Source of the DNA: Streptomyces sp. V1I1
GTDB lineage: Bacteria > Actinomycetota > Actinomycetes > Streptomycetales > Streptomycetaceae
Assembly: GCF_030817355.1 (NCBI RefSeq)
Contig: NZ_JAUSZH010000001.1
Coordinates: forward strand, 3,783,001 to 3,847,000
Length of the DNA stretch: 64,000 bases
Reading direction: 5' to 3'
Shown here: positions 43,213 through 54,864 of the stretch, piece after piece
Numbering within the stretch: the stretch's first letter is position 1
How the letters are laid out: each line of letters opens with the position of its first letter
Notes under the pieces: generated by a model
Databases searched by the model: none
Seen by the model: only the letters and a program-made list of their open reading frames with translations
What the model was told of the DNA's origin: nothing
Made by a program: the position numbers and the translations under genes

Positions 43213-44400
43213 CTGTCCGCCGAGACTTTCGACAGCGCACCGGCACAGGGCTCCCGGCCTGTCCCCCGCTGGCGCGCCGCGCTGCTGCGAGCCGCCCCCG
43301 CGCTGGGGCTGTTCGCGGCTGCGCGGCTGACCGGGCTGCTGGTGATGGCCGGCTGGGCCTGGCACATCGGGCGCTCCCCGCGTGCGATCGTGGCCCGCGC
43401 CTGGGACTCCGACTGGTACATGCTGATCGCCGAGCACGGCTACGGCCGCACGCTGTACTGGCCGGACGGCGCGGTCCAGAGCGATCTGGCGTTCTTCCCG
43501 CTCTACCCGGCGCTGGTCCGGGCTGTGACGACCGTGCTGCCGGTGACCAGCGGCACGGCGGGGCTGCTGATCTCCTGGACCGCGGCGGCGGCGTCCGCGT
43601 GGGGGATCTACGCAGTTGTGGAGCGGCTGCACGGGCGGCGGACCGCGACCGTGCTGGTGCTGCTGTGGGGCCTGCTGCCGCACTCGATCGTCCTGTCCAT
43701 GGCGTACACCGAGCCGGTGCTCACCGCGTTCGCCGCGTGGTCGCTGTACGCGGTGCTCACCCGGCGCTGGGTGTGGGCGGGCGTGCTGGCGTCGCTGGCG
43801 GGGCTTTCCCGGCCCAATGGGATCGCGGTGGCGGCGGCGGTGCTGGTGGTGGCGGCGTACGAACTGGTCCGGGCGTACCGGCGGCGTGAGCGCCACCGCG
43901 CGCTCGGGCGGGTCTGGGCGGCGGCCGCGCTGGCTCCGCTCGGCTGGTGCGGGTATGTGCTGTGGGTCGGCTTCCGCACGGACGACCCGCTGGGCGGCTA
44001 CTTCGCCGTGCAGCGCGGGTGGACCTCGCGGTTCGACTTCGGGATCGGGGCGCTGAAGGTGGTGCGGGACATCGTGCTGCGTCCGACGCTGCTCTCGCTG
44101 ATGGTGGCGATGCTGATCGTCGTGGCGGCGGTGCTGCTGTTCGCGCTGCTGGCGCTGGACCGGCCGCCGACTGCGCTGCTCGTGTACACGGCGGTGCTGT
44201 TGCTGATCACGGTCGGCGGGTCCGGCTTCTTCGAGTCCAAGCCGCGGTTTCTGCTGCCGGCGTTCCCGCTGCTGCTGCCGCCGGCGTGCGCACTGGCGAA
44301 AGCCCGGCCGAGGGCGGCGGTCGTGGTGACCGTCGTCCTGGCCGGGCTTTCGTTCGCCTACGGGGCGTATCTGCTGACGCTGTCCCCGATCGCGCTGTAG
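43213..44400 (+). CDS. GT-C-type membrane glycosyltransferase (PIG-V/mannosyltransferase-like)
   Basis: 395 residues with about nine membrane helices. The first extracellular loop has ARAWDSDWYMLIAEHGYG, where the Asp pair resembles the catalytic aspartates of PIG-V/GT-C enzymes that use polyprenyl-phosphate sugars. FFPLYPALVRAVT and AYTEPVLTAFAAW are typical of actinobacterial PIG-V-like proteins. The best ribosome binding site (GGAGGTG, 43202) points to a CTG start at 43213; the GTG at 43192 has none. The acceptor is unknown. Confidence 0.87.
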   Translation: MSAETFDSAPAQGSRPVPRWRAALLRAAPALGLFAAARLTGLLVMAGWAWHIGRSPRAIVARAWDSDWYMLIAEHGYGRTLYWPDGAVQSDLAFFPLYPALVRAVTTVLPVTSGTAGLLISWTAAAASAWGIYAVVERLHGRRTATVLVLLWGLLPHSIVLSMAYTEPVLTAFAAWSLYAVLTRRWVWAGVLASLAGLSRPNGIAVAAAVLVVAAYELVRAYRRRERHRALGRVWAAAALAPLGWCGYVLWVGFRTDDPLGGYFAVQRGWTSRFDFGIGALKVVRDIVLRPTLLSLMVAMLIVVAAVLLFALLALDRPPTALLVYTAVLLLITVGGSGFFESKPRFLLPAFPLLLPPACALAKARPRAAVVVTVVLAGLSFAYGAYLLTLSPIAL

Positions 44401-44428
44401 GGCGCTGCGGGGGCCGCCTCCAGGGCGG

Positions 44429-44968
44429 TCAGGCGTCGTCGGCGGGCTTCTCGTCCGCGTCCGCCGGCTCCAGACCGAGCTGCTCGACGAGCCACTTGTC
44501 GAACTCGATCGAAGCGCGGACCCAGCTGACGGTCGACGACACGAAGTGCTCCAGGCTGACGCCGGTGCCGATCAGCATCTGCGCCTCGCCGATGAGGCGG
44601 ACGGTGGTGGGGCCGTCCTCCTCTTCGTGGATGTGCGTGTAGACCTTCGGCCACAGGGTGCGGCGGTTCCAGTCGTCGATCGCCTCGAGGACCTTGGACT
44701 TGTCCTCGAGGGCGTGCGGCCGGTCGTAGAACGTCCGCACCGAGAAGACCTGCTGGTCGTCCTCGCCGCGGAACATGAAGTACGTGCGGAATTCCTCCCA
44801 CGGCGCGGCAAGGTCACCCTCGTCGTCGACGACGTACTTCAGCTCCATCTGGTCGAGGAGCTGCTTGACCAGGTCCTGGTCGGGAACGACGGGTCCCGCC
44901 GCCGGTCCTGCGGCCTGAGGCTGGGGCTGGCCCCCGAAATTCGGAATCGAGGACGGATCGATGGTCAC
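44429..44968 (-). CDS. YbjN domain protein
   Basis: 179 residues from GTG 44968 (GAAGGGAA upstream). A Pro/Gln/Ala-rich N-terminus precedes the YbjN domain (about 45-165): DLVKQLLDQMELKYVVDDEG, RTYFMFRGEDDQQVFSVRTF, VEAIDDW-like VLEAIDDWNRRTLWPKVYTH. The fold resembles type III secretion chaperones; function in Streptomyces is unknown. An acidic tail ends the protein. Confidence 0.87.
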   Translation of the reverse strand: MTIDPSSIPNFGGQPQPQAAGPAAGPVVPDQDLVKQLLDQMELKYVVDDEGDLAAPWEEFRTYFMFRGEDDQQVFSVRTFYDRPHALEDKSKVLEAIDDWNRRTLWPKVYTHIHEEEDGPTTVRLIGEAQMLIGTGVSLEHFVSSTVSWVRASIEFDKWLVEQLGLEPADADEKPADDA

Positions 44969-45039
44969 CGTGGATTTCCCTTCGTACGGTTCCTGCCATC
45001 CTCTCCCATGTCGGGCGGGTACTGGCAACCCCTACCGGG

Positions 45040-45345
45040 CCGGGCGGCGGGAAGGGGGGTGCGGGGCGAGCCCCGCACCCCCGGCGCGGCAGCTTCGCGC
45101 CGCGGGGCCGAGCCCGGCCGAGGTGCCGGTCGGTGCCGGTCGGCCCGCTGACGGGCCGCGGCGGGGAAGAGGGTGCGGGGCCACGCCCCGCACCCCCCGC
45201 GCGACAGCTTCGCGCCACGGTGGCTGGCCAGCCACCGACGGCTCCGCCGCTCCGCGGCGGGAAGGGGACGCGGACGCGAGCCCCCGCACCCCCCGCGCGG
45301 CAGCTTCGCGCCGCAAGGCCGAGCCCCGGCCGCCGGTGCGGCCGG
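45040..45345. repeat. Three copies of a GC-rich intergenic repeat
   Basis: The 412-bp gap between the YbjN gene and clpB has no gene. CCCCGCACCCCCSGCGCGRC-AGCTTCGCGCC occurs about 45074-45108, 45189-45222 and 45283-45316, each next to GGGGTGCGGGG-like stretches that can pair with it. This unit differs from the one at 30240-30602. Confidence 0.75.
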
Positions 45346-45380
45346 GCCACCAGCGGGCAGCTCCGTCGCGCGCGGGCCAC

Positions 45381-47966
45381 TTACTGCGCCGGGCCCACCA
45401 GTAGGCCGTCCTCGAAGCGGTCCACGCGGACCGTGTCGCCGTCCGTGACCTCGCCCGCCAGGATTTCCTTGGCCAGGCGGTCGCCGATCGCCGTCTGGAT
45501 CAGGCGGCGCAGCGGGCGGGCGCCATACGCCGGGTCGTTGCCCTCGTCCGCGAGCCATTCCAGGGCAGCCGGGGTGACATCCAGCGTGAGGCGGCGTTCG
45601 GCGAGGCGCTTGGCGAGGCGGTCGATCTGGAGCTTCGCGATGTGGACCAGCTCGTCCTTGGACAGGGCCGAGAAGACCACCATGTCGTCCAGCCGGTTCA
45701 GGAACTCCGGCTTGAACGAGGCCCGTACGACCTCGAGGACCTGCTGCTTCTTCTCCTCCTCACTGCTCAGCGGCTCGACCAGATACTGGCTGCCGAGGTT
45801 CGAGGTCAGGATCAGGATGGTGTTGCGGAAGTCCACCGTCCGGCCCTGGCCGTCCGTCAGACGGCCGTCGTCGAGGACCTGGAGCAGGATGTCGAAGACC
45901 TCGGGGTGCGCCTTCTCCACCTCGTCGAGGAGGACGACGGAGTACGGGCGGCGGCGCACCGCCTCGGTCAGCTGGCCGCCCTCCTCGTAGCCGACGTAGC
46001 CCGGAGGCGCGCCGACCAGGCGGGCCACCGAGTGCTTCTCGCCGTACTCCGACATGTCGATGCGGACCATCGCCCGCTCGTCGTCGAAGAGGAAGTCCGC
46101 CAGCGCCTTCGCCAGCTCCGTCTTGCCGACGCCCGTCGGGCCGAGGAAGAGGAACGAACCGGTGGGCCGGTCGGGGTCCGCGATCCCGGCGCGGGTGCGG
46201 CGTACGGCGTCGGACACCGCCTGGACCGCCTCCGTCTGGCCGATCAGCCGCCTGCCCAGCTCGGATTCCATCCGCAGGAGCTTCTGGGTCTCCCCTTCCA
46301 GGAGGCGTCCGGCCGGGATGCCCGTCCAGGACCCCACCACATCCGCGATGTCGTCCGGGCCGACCTCCTCCTTGACCATCGTGTCCTTGGCCGCTTCCTG
46401 CTCGGCCACCGTGGCCTCCTCCAACTCCCGCTCCAGGCCCGGGATCTCCCCGTACAGCAGCTTGGAAGCGGTGTCGAAGTCGCCGTCGCGCTGCGCGCGT
46501 TCCGCCTGGCCGCGCAGTTCGTCGAGCTTCTCCTTCAGCTCACCGACGCGGTTGAGGCCCTGCTTCTCCTTCTCCCAGCGTGCGGTGAGGCCACGCAGCT
46601 CCTCCTCCTTGTCGGCGAGGTCGCGGCGGAGCTTCTCCAGACGCTGCTTGGAGCCCTCGTCGGTCTCGTTCTTGAGCGCCAGCTCCTCCATCCGCAGCCG
46701 GTCCACGGCCCGCTGCAGCTCGTCGATCTCGACGGGCGAGGAGTCGATCTCCATCCGCAGCCGGGACGCGGCCTCGTCGACGAGGTCGATCGCCTTGTCG
46801 GGCAGAAAGCGCGATGTGATGTACCGGTCCGAGAGGGTCGCGGCGGCGACCAGCGCGCTGTCCGCGATCTGCACCTTGTGGTGGGCCTCGTACCGGCCCT
46901 TCAGCCCGCGCAGGATCGCGATCGTGTCCTCGACCGTCGGCTCGGCCACCAGCACCTGCTGGAAGCGCCGCTCCAGCGCCGCGTCCTTCTCGATCCGCTC
47001 GCGGTACTCGTCGAGCGTCGTCGCGCCCACCATCCGCAGCTCACCGCGCGCCAGCATCGGCTTGAGCATGTTGCCCGCGTCCATCGCGGAGTCCCCGCCG
47101 GCGCCCGCGCCCACGACGGTGTGCAGCTCGTCGATGAAGGTGATGATCTGCCCGTCGCTCTCCTTGATCTCGGAGAGGACGGTCTTCAGCCGCTCCTCAA
47201 ACTCACCGCGGTACTTCGCGCCCGCCACCATCGCGCCCAGGTCGAGCGCCACCAGCCGCTTGTTCCTCAGCGACTCGGGCACGTCGCCCTTGACGATGCG
47301 CTGCGCCAGCCCCTCGACGACCGCGGTCTTGCCGACGCCCGGCTCGCCGATCAGCACCGGGTTGTTCTTCGTACGACGGGACAGCACCTGGACGACCCGG
47401 CGGATCTCCTGGTCCCGGCCGATGACCGGGTCGAGCTTGCCCTCGCGGGCCGCGGCGGTGAAGTCCGTACCGAACTTCTCCAGTGCCTTGTACTGCCCCT
47501 CAGGGTCGGGTGTGGTCACCCGGCGCCCTCCCCTTGCCTTCTCGAACGCGTCCAGCAGCTTCTTCGCCGTGGCTCCCTGCTTGGCCAGCACTTCCCCGGT
47601 CTGCCCGCCCTTCGCGGCGATGCCGATGAGGAGATGCTCGGTGGACAGATACTCGTCCCCGAGCTCCTTGGCCCGCTGCGCGGCGTCGGCGATGACGGCG
47701 AGCAACTCCCGGTTGGGCTGCGGCGGCGCGACGGTGGACCCCGTCACGCTGGGCTGCGCGGCCAGCACCCGCTCGGTGCCGGAGCGCACGGCGGCCTGGT
47801 CCGCCTCGACGGCGGCCAGCAGGTCGATGATGTTCTCGTTGTCCGCGCCCGCGAGCAGCGCGAGCAGCAGATGCGCGGGGGTCAGATCGGGATGACCCTC
47901 GGACACGGCCCGGGTGGTGGCGGCGTTGATTGCATCCCGGCTCTTGTTGGTCAGCTCGGCGTCCAC
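45381..47966 (-). CDS. clpB: ATP-dependent chaperone ClpB
   Basis: 861 residues, full length. It is a hexameric disaggregase working with DnaK/DnaJ/GrpE. It has an N-domain, the first AAA module with [16 protein letters not shown] (about 205), a long coiled-coil middle domain ([20 protein letters not shown] to [15 protein letters not shown]), and the second AAA module with [16 protein letters not shown] (about 606) and arginine fingers. In Streptomyces clpB is repressed by HspR; a HAIR site lies about 75 bp upstream at 48040-48060. Confidence 0.98.
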   Translation of the reverse strand: MDAELTNKSRDAINAATTRAVSEGHPDLTPAHLLLALLAGADNENIIDLLAAVEADQAAVRSGTERVLAAQPSVTGSTVAPPQPNRELLAVIADAAQRAKELGDEYLSTEHLLIGIAAKGGQTGEVLAKQGATAKKLLDAFEKARGGRRVTTPDPEGQYKALEKFGTDFTAAAREGKLDPVIGRDQEIRRVVQVLSRRTKNNPVLIGEPGVGKTAVVEGLAQRIVKGDVPESLRNKRLVALDLGAMVAGAKYRGEFEERLKTVLSEIKESDGQIITFIDELHTVVGAGAGGDSAMDAGNMLKPMLARGELRMVGATTLDEYRERIEKDAALERRFQQVLVAEPTVEDTIAILRGLKGRYEAHHKVQIADSALVAAATLSDRYITSRFLPDKAIDLVDEAASRLRMEIDSSPVEIDELQRAVDRLRMEELALKNETDEGSKQRLEKLRRDLADKEEELRGLTARWEKEKQGLNRVGELKEKLDELRGQAERAQRDGDFDTASKLLYGEIPGLERELEEATVAEQEAAKDTMVKEEVGPDDIADVVGSWTGIPAGRLLEGETQKLLRMESELGRRLIGQTEAVQAVSDAVRRTRAGIADPDRPTGSFLFLGPTGVGKTELAKALADFLFDDERAMVRIDMSEYGEKHSVARLVGAPPGYVGYEEGGQLTEAVRRRPYSVVLLDEVEKAHPEVFDILLQVLDDGRLTDGQGRTVDFRNTILILTSNLGSQYLVEPLSSEEEKKQQVLEVVRASFKPEFLNRLDDMVVFSALSKDELVHIAKLQIDRLAKRLAERRLTLDVTPAALEWLADEGNDPAYGARPLRRLIQTAIGDRLAKEILAGEVTDGDTVRVDRFEDGLLVGPAQ

Positions 47967-48039
47967 GTGCGGTCTCTCCTCCTTGCGTCCTTGCGGGTGG
48001 GGCTGTTACCTCAACGCTGACTCATTCAACGTGCACAAA

Positions 48040-48060
48040 GTTGAGTCTATTCCACTCAAC
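48040..48060. promoter_or_regulatory. HAIR operator (HspR site) upstream of clpB
   Basis: GTTGAGT-CTATTCC-ACTCAAC matches the HAIR consensus CTTGAGT-N7-ACTCAAG at all but the outermost pair, with perfect symmetry. It lies 74 bp upstream of the clpB start and 39 bp upstream of the divergent F420/PPOX gene, so HspR could affect both. Confidence 0.9.
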
Positions 48061-48086
48061 CCAGTGTGAGACAGCCGCCGCCTGTG

Positions 48087-48099
48087 TAGGTTCCGGGCA
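48087..48099 (+). promoter_or_regulatory. -10 element giving a probable leaderless mRNA
   Basis: TAGGTT (48087-48092) ends 6 nt before the ATG at 48099, so transcription would start at or next to the A of the start codon. No ribosome binding site is present. Confidence 0.45.
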
Positions 48100-48503
48100 T
48101 GGCCATCGACCCCCGCAACCCCGACGCGTCCTATCTCAAATTCTGGCGTGAGTACCACATGTGCACACTGACGACACCGCGCCAGGACGGAACTCCGCAC
48201 GTCGTCGCGGTCGGTGTCACCTACGACCCGGAGGGCGGACTCGCCCGCGTCATCACCAACAAGCACAGCCACAAGGTCGACAACATCCTGGCAGCGGGCC
48301 CCGACGGGGCGCCGGTCGCGGTCTGCCAGGTCGACAGGGGGCGCTGGGCGACCCTGGAGGGCCGCGCGACGGTCCGTACGGAGCCGGAGCTCATCGCGGA
48401 GGCGGTGGGGCGTTACGCGGAACGCTACGGACGCAACCCGACTCCGAACGCGGACCGGGTGCTGATCGAGATCGCCCTGACACGGGCGATGGGCCGGGCC
48501 TAG
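48099..48503 (+). CDS. PPOX-class F420-dependent flavin/deazaflavin enzyme
   Basis: A 134-residue split-barrel protein of the pyridoxamine-phosphate-oxidase-like group. YLKFWREYHMCTLTTPRQDG, PHVVAVGVTYD, ARVITNKHSHKVDNI and VAVCQVDRGRWATLEGRATV are the hallmarks of actinobacterial F420-dependent PPOX proteins. It probably binds F420 and reduces an unknown compound. It is divergent from clpB and shares the HAIR-containing promoter region. Confidence 0.88.
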   Translation: MAIDPRNPDASYLKFWREYHMCTLTTPRQDGTPHVVAVGVTYDPEGGLARVITNKHSHKVDNILAAGPDGAPVAVCQVDRGRWATLEGRATVRTEPELIAEAVGRYAERYGRNPTPNADRVLIEIALTRAMGRA

Positions 48504-48564
48504 CCCGGGAAGCCCGGGAAGCCGGGGGCCGGGAAGCCCGGGGGGCCCTGGGAAAAGGGAAAAG

Positions 48565-48609
48565 CACAGCGGCGCCATCGTGTTTCAGGTCCACGATGGC
48601 GCCGCTGTG
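48565..48609. terminator. 18-bp perfect hairpin terminator
   Basis: CACAGCGGCGCCATCGTG (48565-48582) and CACGATGGCGCCGCTGTG (48592-48609) pair perfectly with a 9-nt loop. It separates the converging PPOX gene and the Rieske-like/precursor operon. Confidence 0.85.
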
Positions 48610-48651
48610 TGGGGGAAGCGCCCGAGCGATTTACAACGACGGGGGAACCGC

Positions 48652-48972
48652 TCAGGCACTGCGGGGGGTGGCGGTGGTGGTGTCGGGCTCGACCAACTGG
48701 TGGTCCCGCTGGTCGAGATTGACGAAAATCATGCCGTACCGGATGGCACAGCGGACGGGCTGCGGAGCTCCACGGGGCCGGCGAAGGCACCGATAGGCGC
48801 GGACGTCCTCGTCCTCCTCGCGTGCCACGACAATCGGCTCTCCGAAAAGGGTGACCATCAACGAGTCGCCACGGTGGGGGATTGCCGTGACGAGGTCGAT
48901 GAAATGCCACCCCGATCTGTAAGCCGTAGCCATCTCACGCCGGAAGACCCGGTCGTCCGGTGGAACGGTCAT
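48652..48972 (-). CDS. Small degenerate Rieske-like protein
   Basis: 106 residues. The region 40-90 resembles the Rieske domain of ring-hydroxylating oxygenases: TLFGEPIVVAREEDEDVRAY, then CLRRPRGAP and CAIRYGMIFVNLD. In true Rieske proteins the ligands are CxH and CxxH; here the two Cys remain (C62, C75) but both His are Arg (R64, R78) and the spacing is short. A normal 2Fe-2S cluster is therefore unlikely. Its start overlaps the stop of the GEPSWG precursor gene (ATGA), so both are made together. Function is unknown; binding or handling of the precursor peptide is a hypothesis. Confidence 0.75.
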   Translation of the reverse strand: MTVPPDDRVFRREMATAYRSGWHFIDLVTAIPHRGDSLMVTLFGEPIVVAREEDEDVRAYRCLRRPRGAPQPVRCAIRYGMIFVNLDQRDHQLVEPDTTTATPRSA

Positions 48973-49232
48973 GCGTCCGTGCGGGCCGGAGCGATACCCC
49001 AGGAGGGCTCACCGTTCGTGCCCGTGACGACTGCCGGACCGACACCCCATGAAGGCTCTCCGGGCGTTTTGGCCACAGCGTCCGCGGGAGCGAAGCCCCA
49101 CGAAGGTTCGCCAGGGGCTGCCGTCACCGCGCCGGCGGGAGAGCTACCCCAGGAGGGCTCACCGGAGGCCACCGCACCGAGCGCGGCCGCCGCTATGGCA
49201 AGAGCACAAAGAGCACGAAGCGTCCTAGACAT
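48969..49232 (-). CDS. Secreted repeat peptide precursor (four GEPSWG units)
   Basis: 87 residues from ATG 49232 behind AGAGGTGGAGATCACCC. An N-terminal signal-like segment (MSRTLRALCALAIAAAALG) is followed by four repeats starting at residues 24, 41, 58 and 74: GEPSWGSSPA, GEPSWGFAPA, GEPSWGVGPA and GEPSWGIAPA, each followed by a short Val/Thr/Ala spacer. Spacing is 17, 17 and 16 residues. This is the build of a multi-copy precursor from which several similar peptides are cut after export, as for repeat RiPPs or peptide pheromones. No known family is recognised. The downstream Rieske-like gene is coupled to it and a LuxR regulator gene is divergent. Confidence 0.82.
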   Translation of the reverse strand: MSRTLRALCALAIAAAALGAVASGEPSWGSSPAGAVTAAPGEPSWGFAPADAVAKTPGEPSWGVGPAVVTGTNGEPSWGIAPARTDA

Positions 49233-49358
49233 GGGTGATCTCCACCTCTTTTGATCATTCCTCCTCCCCCGCGCATAAGACGATGTCTCACTCCGAACGC
49301 TTGCACCAGCGACGGCAGGCATCATGTTCCTGTAATGCAGGAGCCTGAGGGGGTACAT

Positions 49359-50342
49359 ATGCCAGCTAATGAGGGCGAATCTGGACACCCTCACGCAGAC
49401 GGCGAGCTGTGCGAGGCGGGGAAGGGTCTTTACATCACCGCGCTGCGTACCGGGCGAATAGCCCGGTCAGAAGCGGAACCCACACCCTGCCTCTTCGATC
49501 TGGCCCTGCTGCACCCGGATCCCGACGACGCACAGTGGCTCCGCCCGGTCCCGCCGACCACTGCGCTGACACAGCTGATACACCCCATCGAGCGGGAGAT
49601 CCAAGAGCGCCGACGACGAACTGTCGCTCTGACCGATGCTCTTGAGCCATTCATGGCGTTCACCGCTCAGAACTCCACCGTCCCACAAGGGATAACCGTC
49701 CTCGAGGGCCTCAACCGCATCAACACAACCCTCGACCAAGTCACCGCAGACTGCACCGAGGAGCTTCTCACTGTCCAGCCCGGAAGCGGGCGACAGCCGC
49801 ACATCCTGGAGAAGGCGCTGCGCCGCGTGCAGCCGCTGATCGACCGCGGCGTACGGATGCGCACGCTCTACCAGCACACGGCCCGCCACCACCCGGCCAC
49901 GCTGTCCTACATGGAACAGGTCGGCCCGTCCGGCGTGGAGGTGCGCACGCTGGAGGAGATCATCGACCGGCTGATCATCGTCGACCGGAAAGTGGCCTTC
50001 ATCCCGGCGAGCAGCGACCGCCTGTCCGCCCTGGAACTGCGGCACAAGGGCATCGTCGAGTATCTCGTCGGCGTCTTCGAGCAGTTCTGGCTGCACGGCA
50101 TCCCGTGGGAGGAACAGATCTCCTACGGGCCCCAGTTGGACGGCATCACCGGCGTCCAGCGCTCGATCGCCAAGCTTCTGGTCGAGGGGCATGTCGACGA
50201 GGCCATCGCCCGGCGCCTCGGCATGAACGTCCGCACCTGCCGTGCGCACATCGCCAAACTGGGCTCCGCGCTGGGCAGTGGCAGCCGGACCCAACTCGGC
50301 TATCTCATCGCGCAGTCGGGGATTCTGGAACACGAGGACTGA
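49359..50342 (+). CDS. LuxR-type regulator with large N-terminal sensor region
   Basis: 327 residues from ATG 49359 (GAGGGGG upstream). The C-terminal LuxR helix-turn-helix is ITGVQRSIAKLLVEGHVDEA followed by RRLGMNVRTCRAHIAKLGSA. The N-terminal 250 residues contain AGKGLYITALRTGRI, an IEREIQERRRRTVALTDALE helix and a TrmB/PLD-like middle part (RGVRMRTLYQHTARHHPATL), as in Streptomyces LuxR regulators with an unknown ligand pocket. There is no receiver domain. It is divergent from the repeat-peptide operon, with 126 bp between the starts, and is the obvious regulator of it. Confidence 0.87.
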   Translation: MPANEGESGHPHADGELCEAGKGLYITALRTGRIARSEAEPTPCLFDLALLHPDPDDAQWLRPVPPTTALTQLIHPIEREIQERRRRTVALTDALEPFMAFTAQNSTVPQGITVLEGLNRINTTLDQVTADCTEELLTVQPGSGRQPHILEKALRRVQPLIDRGVRMRTLYQHTARHHPATLSYMEQVGPSGVEVRTLEEIIDRLIIVDRKVAFIPASSDRLSALELRHKGIVEYLVGVFEQFWLHGIPWEEQISYGPQLDGITGVQRSIAKLLVEGHVDEAIARRLGMNVRTCRAHIAKLGSALGSGSRTQLGYLIAQSGILEHED

Positions 50343-50606
50343 CCGGCGACGGCCCCGGCGTCCGCCGACACGCCGGGGCGGGCTTCGACGGTACGCAGAA
50401 GGTCGTCCTGATCTCGCGGTCGGCCTCCCGGGCCGGAACTCCGTTTCCTTCCGTCCCAGAATTGATCATCTGACGCATACTGGGCAGCCTTGAAGGGGTA
50501 CGCAGCGTCCGGTGCGCGGGCGCGGGCGCAGGCGCCGGACGACAGGCGGGCTGGCAGGCAGGCGGAGTCGAGGCTGACGGTCCCCGGCAGGCCGCGGGCC
50601 GCACAC

Positions 50607-50649
50607 GCCGAAGGGGCCGGAGAGCGACTCGCTCTCCGGCCCCTTCGGC
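50607..50649. terminator. 20-bp perfect hairpin between the LuxR gene and hspR
   Basis: GCCGAAGGGGCCGGAGAGCG and CGCTCTCCGGCCCCTTCGGC pair perfectly around the loop ACT. It lies between converging genes and should end the dnaK operon transcript. The remainder of 50343-50606 shows no gene. Confidence 0.85.
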
Positions 50650-50664
50650 CGTACAACTCTTGCC

Positions 50665-51117
50665 CTACTCAGACCGCTTGGGCCGCCAGACCACCAGCGC
50701 GCTCGCCTGCTGCACATCCTGGTACGGCACGAGGTCGCGCCGGTAGGAGGCGTGCACCTGGGCTTCGCGCTGCTGCATCGCCGCCGCCGCGCCCTCGACG
50801 GCCGTCGACAGCTCGGCGACCCGCTGCTGGAGCGCCGCGACCTGGCTCTCCAGTTCGATGATGCGCTTGATTCCGGCCAGGTTGATGCCCTCGTCCTGCG
50901 ACAACTGCTGGACGGTGCGCAGCAGTTCGACGTCGCGGGCGGAGTAGCGCCGGCCCCGGCCCGCTGTGCGGTCCGGGGAGACCAGACCGAGCCGGTCGTA
51001 CTGCCGAAGAGTTTGCGGATGCAGGCCCGAGAGCTGGGCCGCCACCGAGATGACGTACACCGGCGACTCTTCGGTCAGTTCGTAGGGATTGCGGCTGCGT
51101 CCGGTCCGGCCATCCAT
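50665..51117 (-). CDS. hspR: Heat-shock repressor HspR (MerR family)
   Basis: 150 residues from ATG 51117, 1 bp after the dnaJ stop. The MerR-type DNA-binding domain is PVYVISVAAQLSGLHPQTLR and QYDRLGLVSPDRTAGRGRRY, followed by a coiled coil (AALQQRVAELSTAVEGAAAA). HspR binds HAIR operators together with DnaK as co-repressor, so its own operon and clpB are under feedback control. Last gene of the dnaK operon. Confidence 0.96.
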   Translation of the reverse strand: MDGRTGRSRNPYELTEESPVYVISVAAQLSGLHPQTLRQYDRLGLVSPDRTAGRGRRYSARDVELLRTVQQLSQDEGINLAGIKRIIELESQVAALQQRVAELSTAVEGAAAAMQQREAQVHASYRRDLVPYQDVQQASALVVWRPKRSE

Positions 51118-51118
51118 C

Positions 51119-52309
51119 TCATGCTCCCTTCGCGGCCTGGAACAGCTCGGCCCGCGGGTCCTCGTCCGCGGTGGCTTCGCGGTAGGCCTCCAGCGCTTCC
51201 TTCGCCTTCTCGCTGAGATCCTCGGGCACGGCGACCTCAACGGTGACCAGCAGGTCCCCGCGGGTTCCGTCCTTGCGGAGTGCGCCCTTGCCGCGGGCCC
51301 GCATCGTACGGCCGTTGGGCGTCCCGGCGGGCAGCTTCAGCGTGACCGGCGGACCGCCCAGGGTCGGCACCTTCACCTCGCCGCCGAGCGCCGCCTCCGC
51401 GTAGGTGACGGGGACGGTGATCGTGAGGTTGTCGCCCTTGCGGCCGAAGACCGGGTGCGGGTCGACATGCACGACGACGTACAAGTCGCCCGCCGGGCCG
51501 CCCCGTTCGCCGGGGGCTCCCTTGCCGCGCAGCCGGATCCGCTGGCTGTCGGAGACGCCCGCGGGGATCCTGACCTGCATGGTGCGCGAGGAGCGGGCGC
51601 GCCCGCTGCCCTTGCACACGTCGCAGGAGTCCTGCGCGATCAGTCCGCGGCCCTTGCAGTCCACGCACGGGTCGGTGAGCGAGAAGGAGCCGCTGCCGCC
51701 GCGCGAGACCTGGCCGGTGCCCAGACAGGTCGGGCACACCCTAGGCGTACCGTTTTTGTCGCCGGTGCCCGAACAGGCCTTGCACGCCGCAGAGCTGGAC
51801 ATCCGCAGCGGGACCGTGGCCCCATCGACCGCCTCGGTGAAGCTGAGCGTCACCTCGGACTCGATGTCCTGGCCGCGGCGCGGCTGGGTACGCGTACCCG
51901 TGCCGGTGCCGGCGCCACGGTTGAACAGGCCGCCGAATACATCGCCTATCCCGCCGCCGAAACCCCCGGCGCCGCCCTGCGTGCCGCCCTGGGCGCCCCC
52001 GAAGAGGTCACCCAGGTCGAAGTTGAAGGAGCCGCCGGGACCGCCGGACCCGGGTGCGCGGAAGCCACCGTTGCCGAAGAGGGCGCGTGCCTCGTCGTAC
52101 TCCTTGCGCCGCTTGGGGTCGCCGAGGATGTCGTTGGCCTCGGAGATCTCCTTGAAGCGCTCCTCCGCCTTGACGTCGCCCTTGTTGGCGTCCGGGTGGT
52201 ACTCGCGGGCGAGCTTCCGGTACGCCTTCTTGATCTCGGCCTCGGTGGCGTCCTTCGGGACGCCGAGGACCTTGTAGTAGTCCTTCTCGACGAAGTCCTT
52301 CGTACTCAT
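51119..52309 (-). CDS. dnaJ: Chaperone DnaJ
   Basis: 396 residues. It is a co-chaperone that stimulates DnaK ATPase. It has an N-terminal J domain with YHPDANKG (HPD motif), a Gly/Phe-rich region, and a zinc domain with four CxxCxGxG repeats (CKACSGTG, CPTCLGTG, CVDCKGRG, CDVCKGSG). The C-terminal substrate domains contain VRIPAGVSDSQRIRLRGKG. It follows grpE after 30 bp. Confidence 0.97.
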   Translation of the reverse strand: MSTKDFVEKDYYKVLGVPKDATEAEIKKAYRKLAREYHPDANKGDVKAEERFKEISEANDILGDPKRRKEYDEARALFGNGGFRAPGSGGPGGSFNFDLGDLFGGAQGGTQGGAGGFGGGIGDVFGGLFNRGAGTGTGTRTQPRRGQDIESEVTLSFTEAVDGATVPLRMSSSAACKACSGTGDKNGTPRVCPTCLGTGQVSRGGSGSFSLTDPCVDCKGRGLIAQDSCDVCKGSGRARSSRTMQVRIPAGVSDSQRIRLRGKGAPGERGGPAGDLYVVVHVDPHPVFGRKGDNLTITVPVTYAEAALGGEVKVPTLGGPPVTLKLPAGTPNGRTMRARGKGALRKDGTRGDLLVTVEVAVPEDLSEKAKEALEAYREATADEDPRAELFQAAKGA

Positions 52310-52339
52310 CGACGTCCCTCCTCTCGGACGATCATTGCG

Positions 52340-54861
<2,522 letters not shown>

Positions 54862-54864
54862 CTA

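Noticed and set aside
45642..48020. Very long open frame antisense to clpB
   Set aside because: It mirrors the clpB codons exactly, has no ribosome binding site and no protein similarity; clpB is unambiguous.
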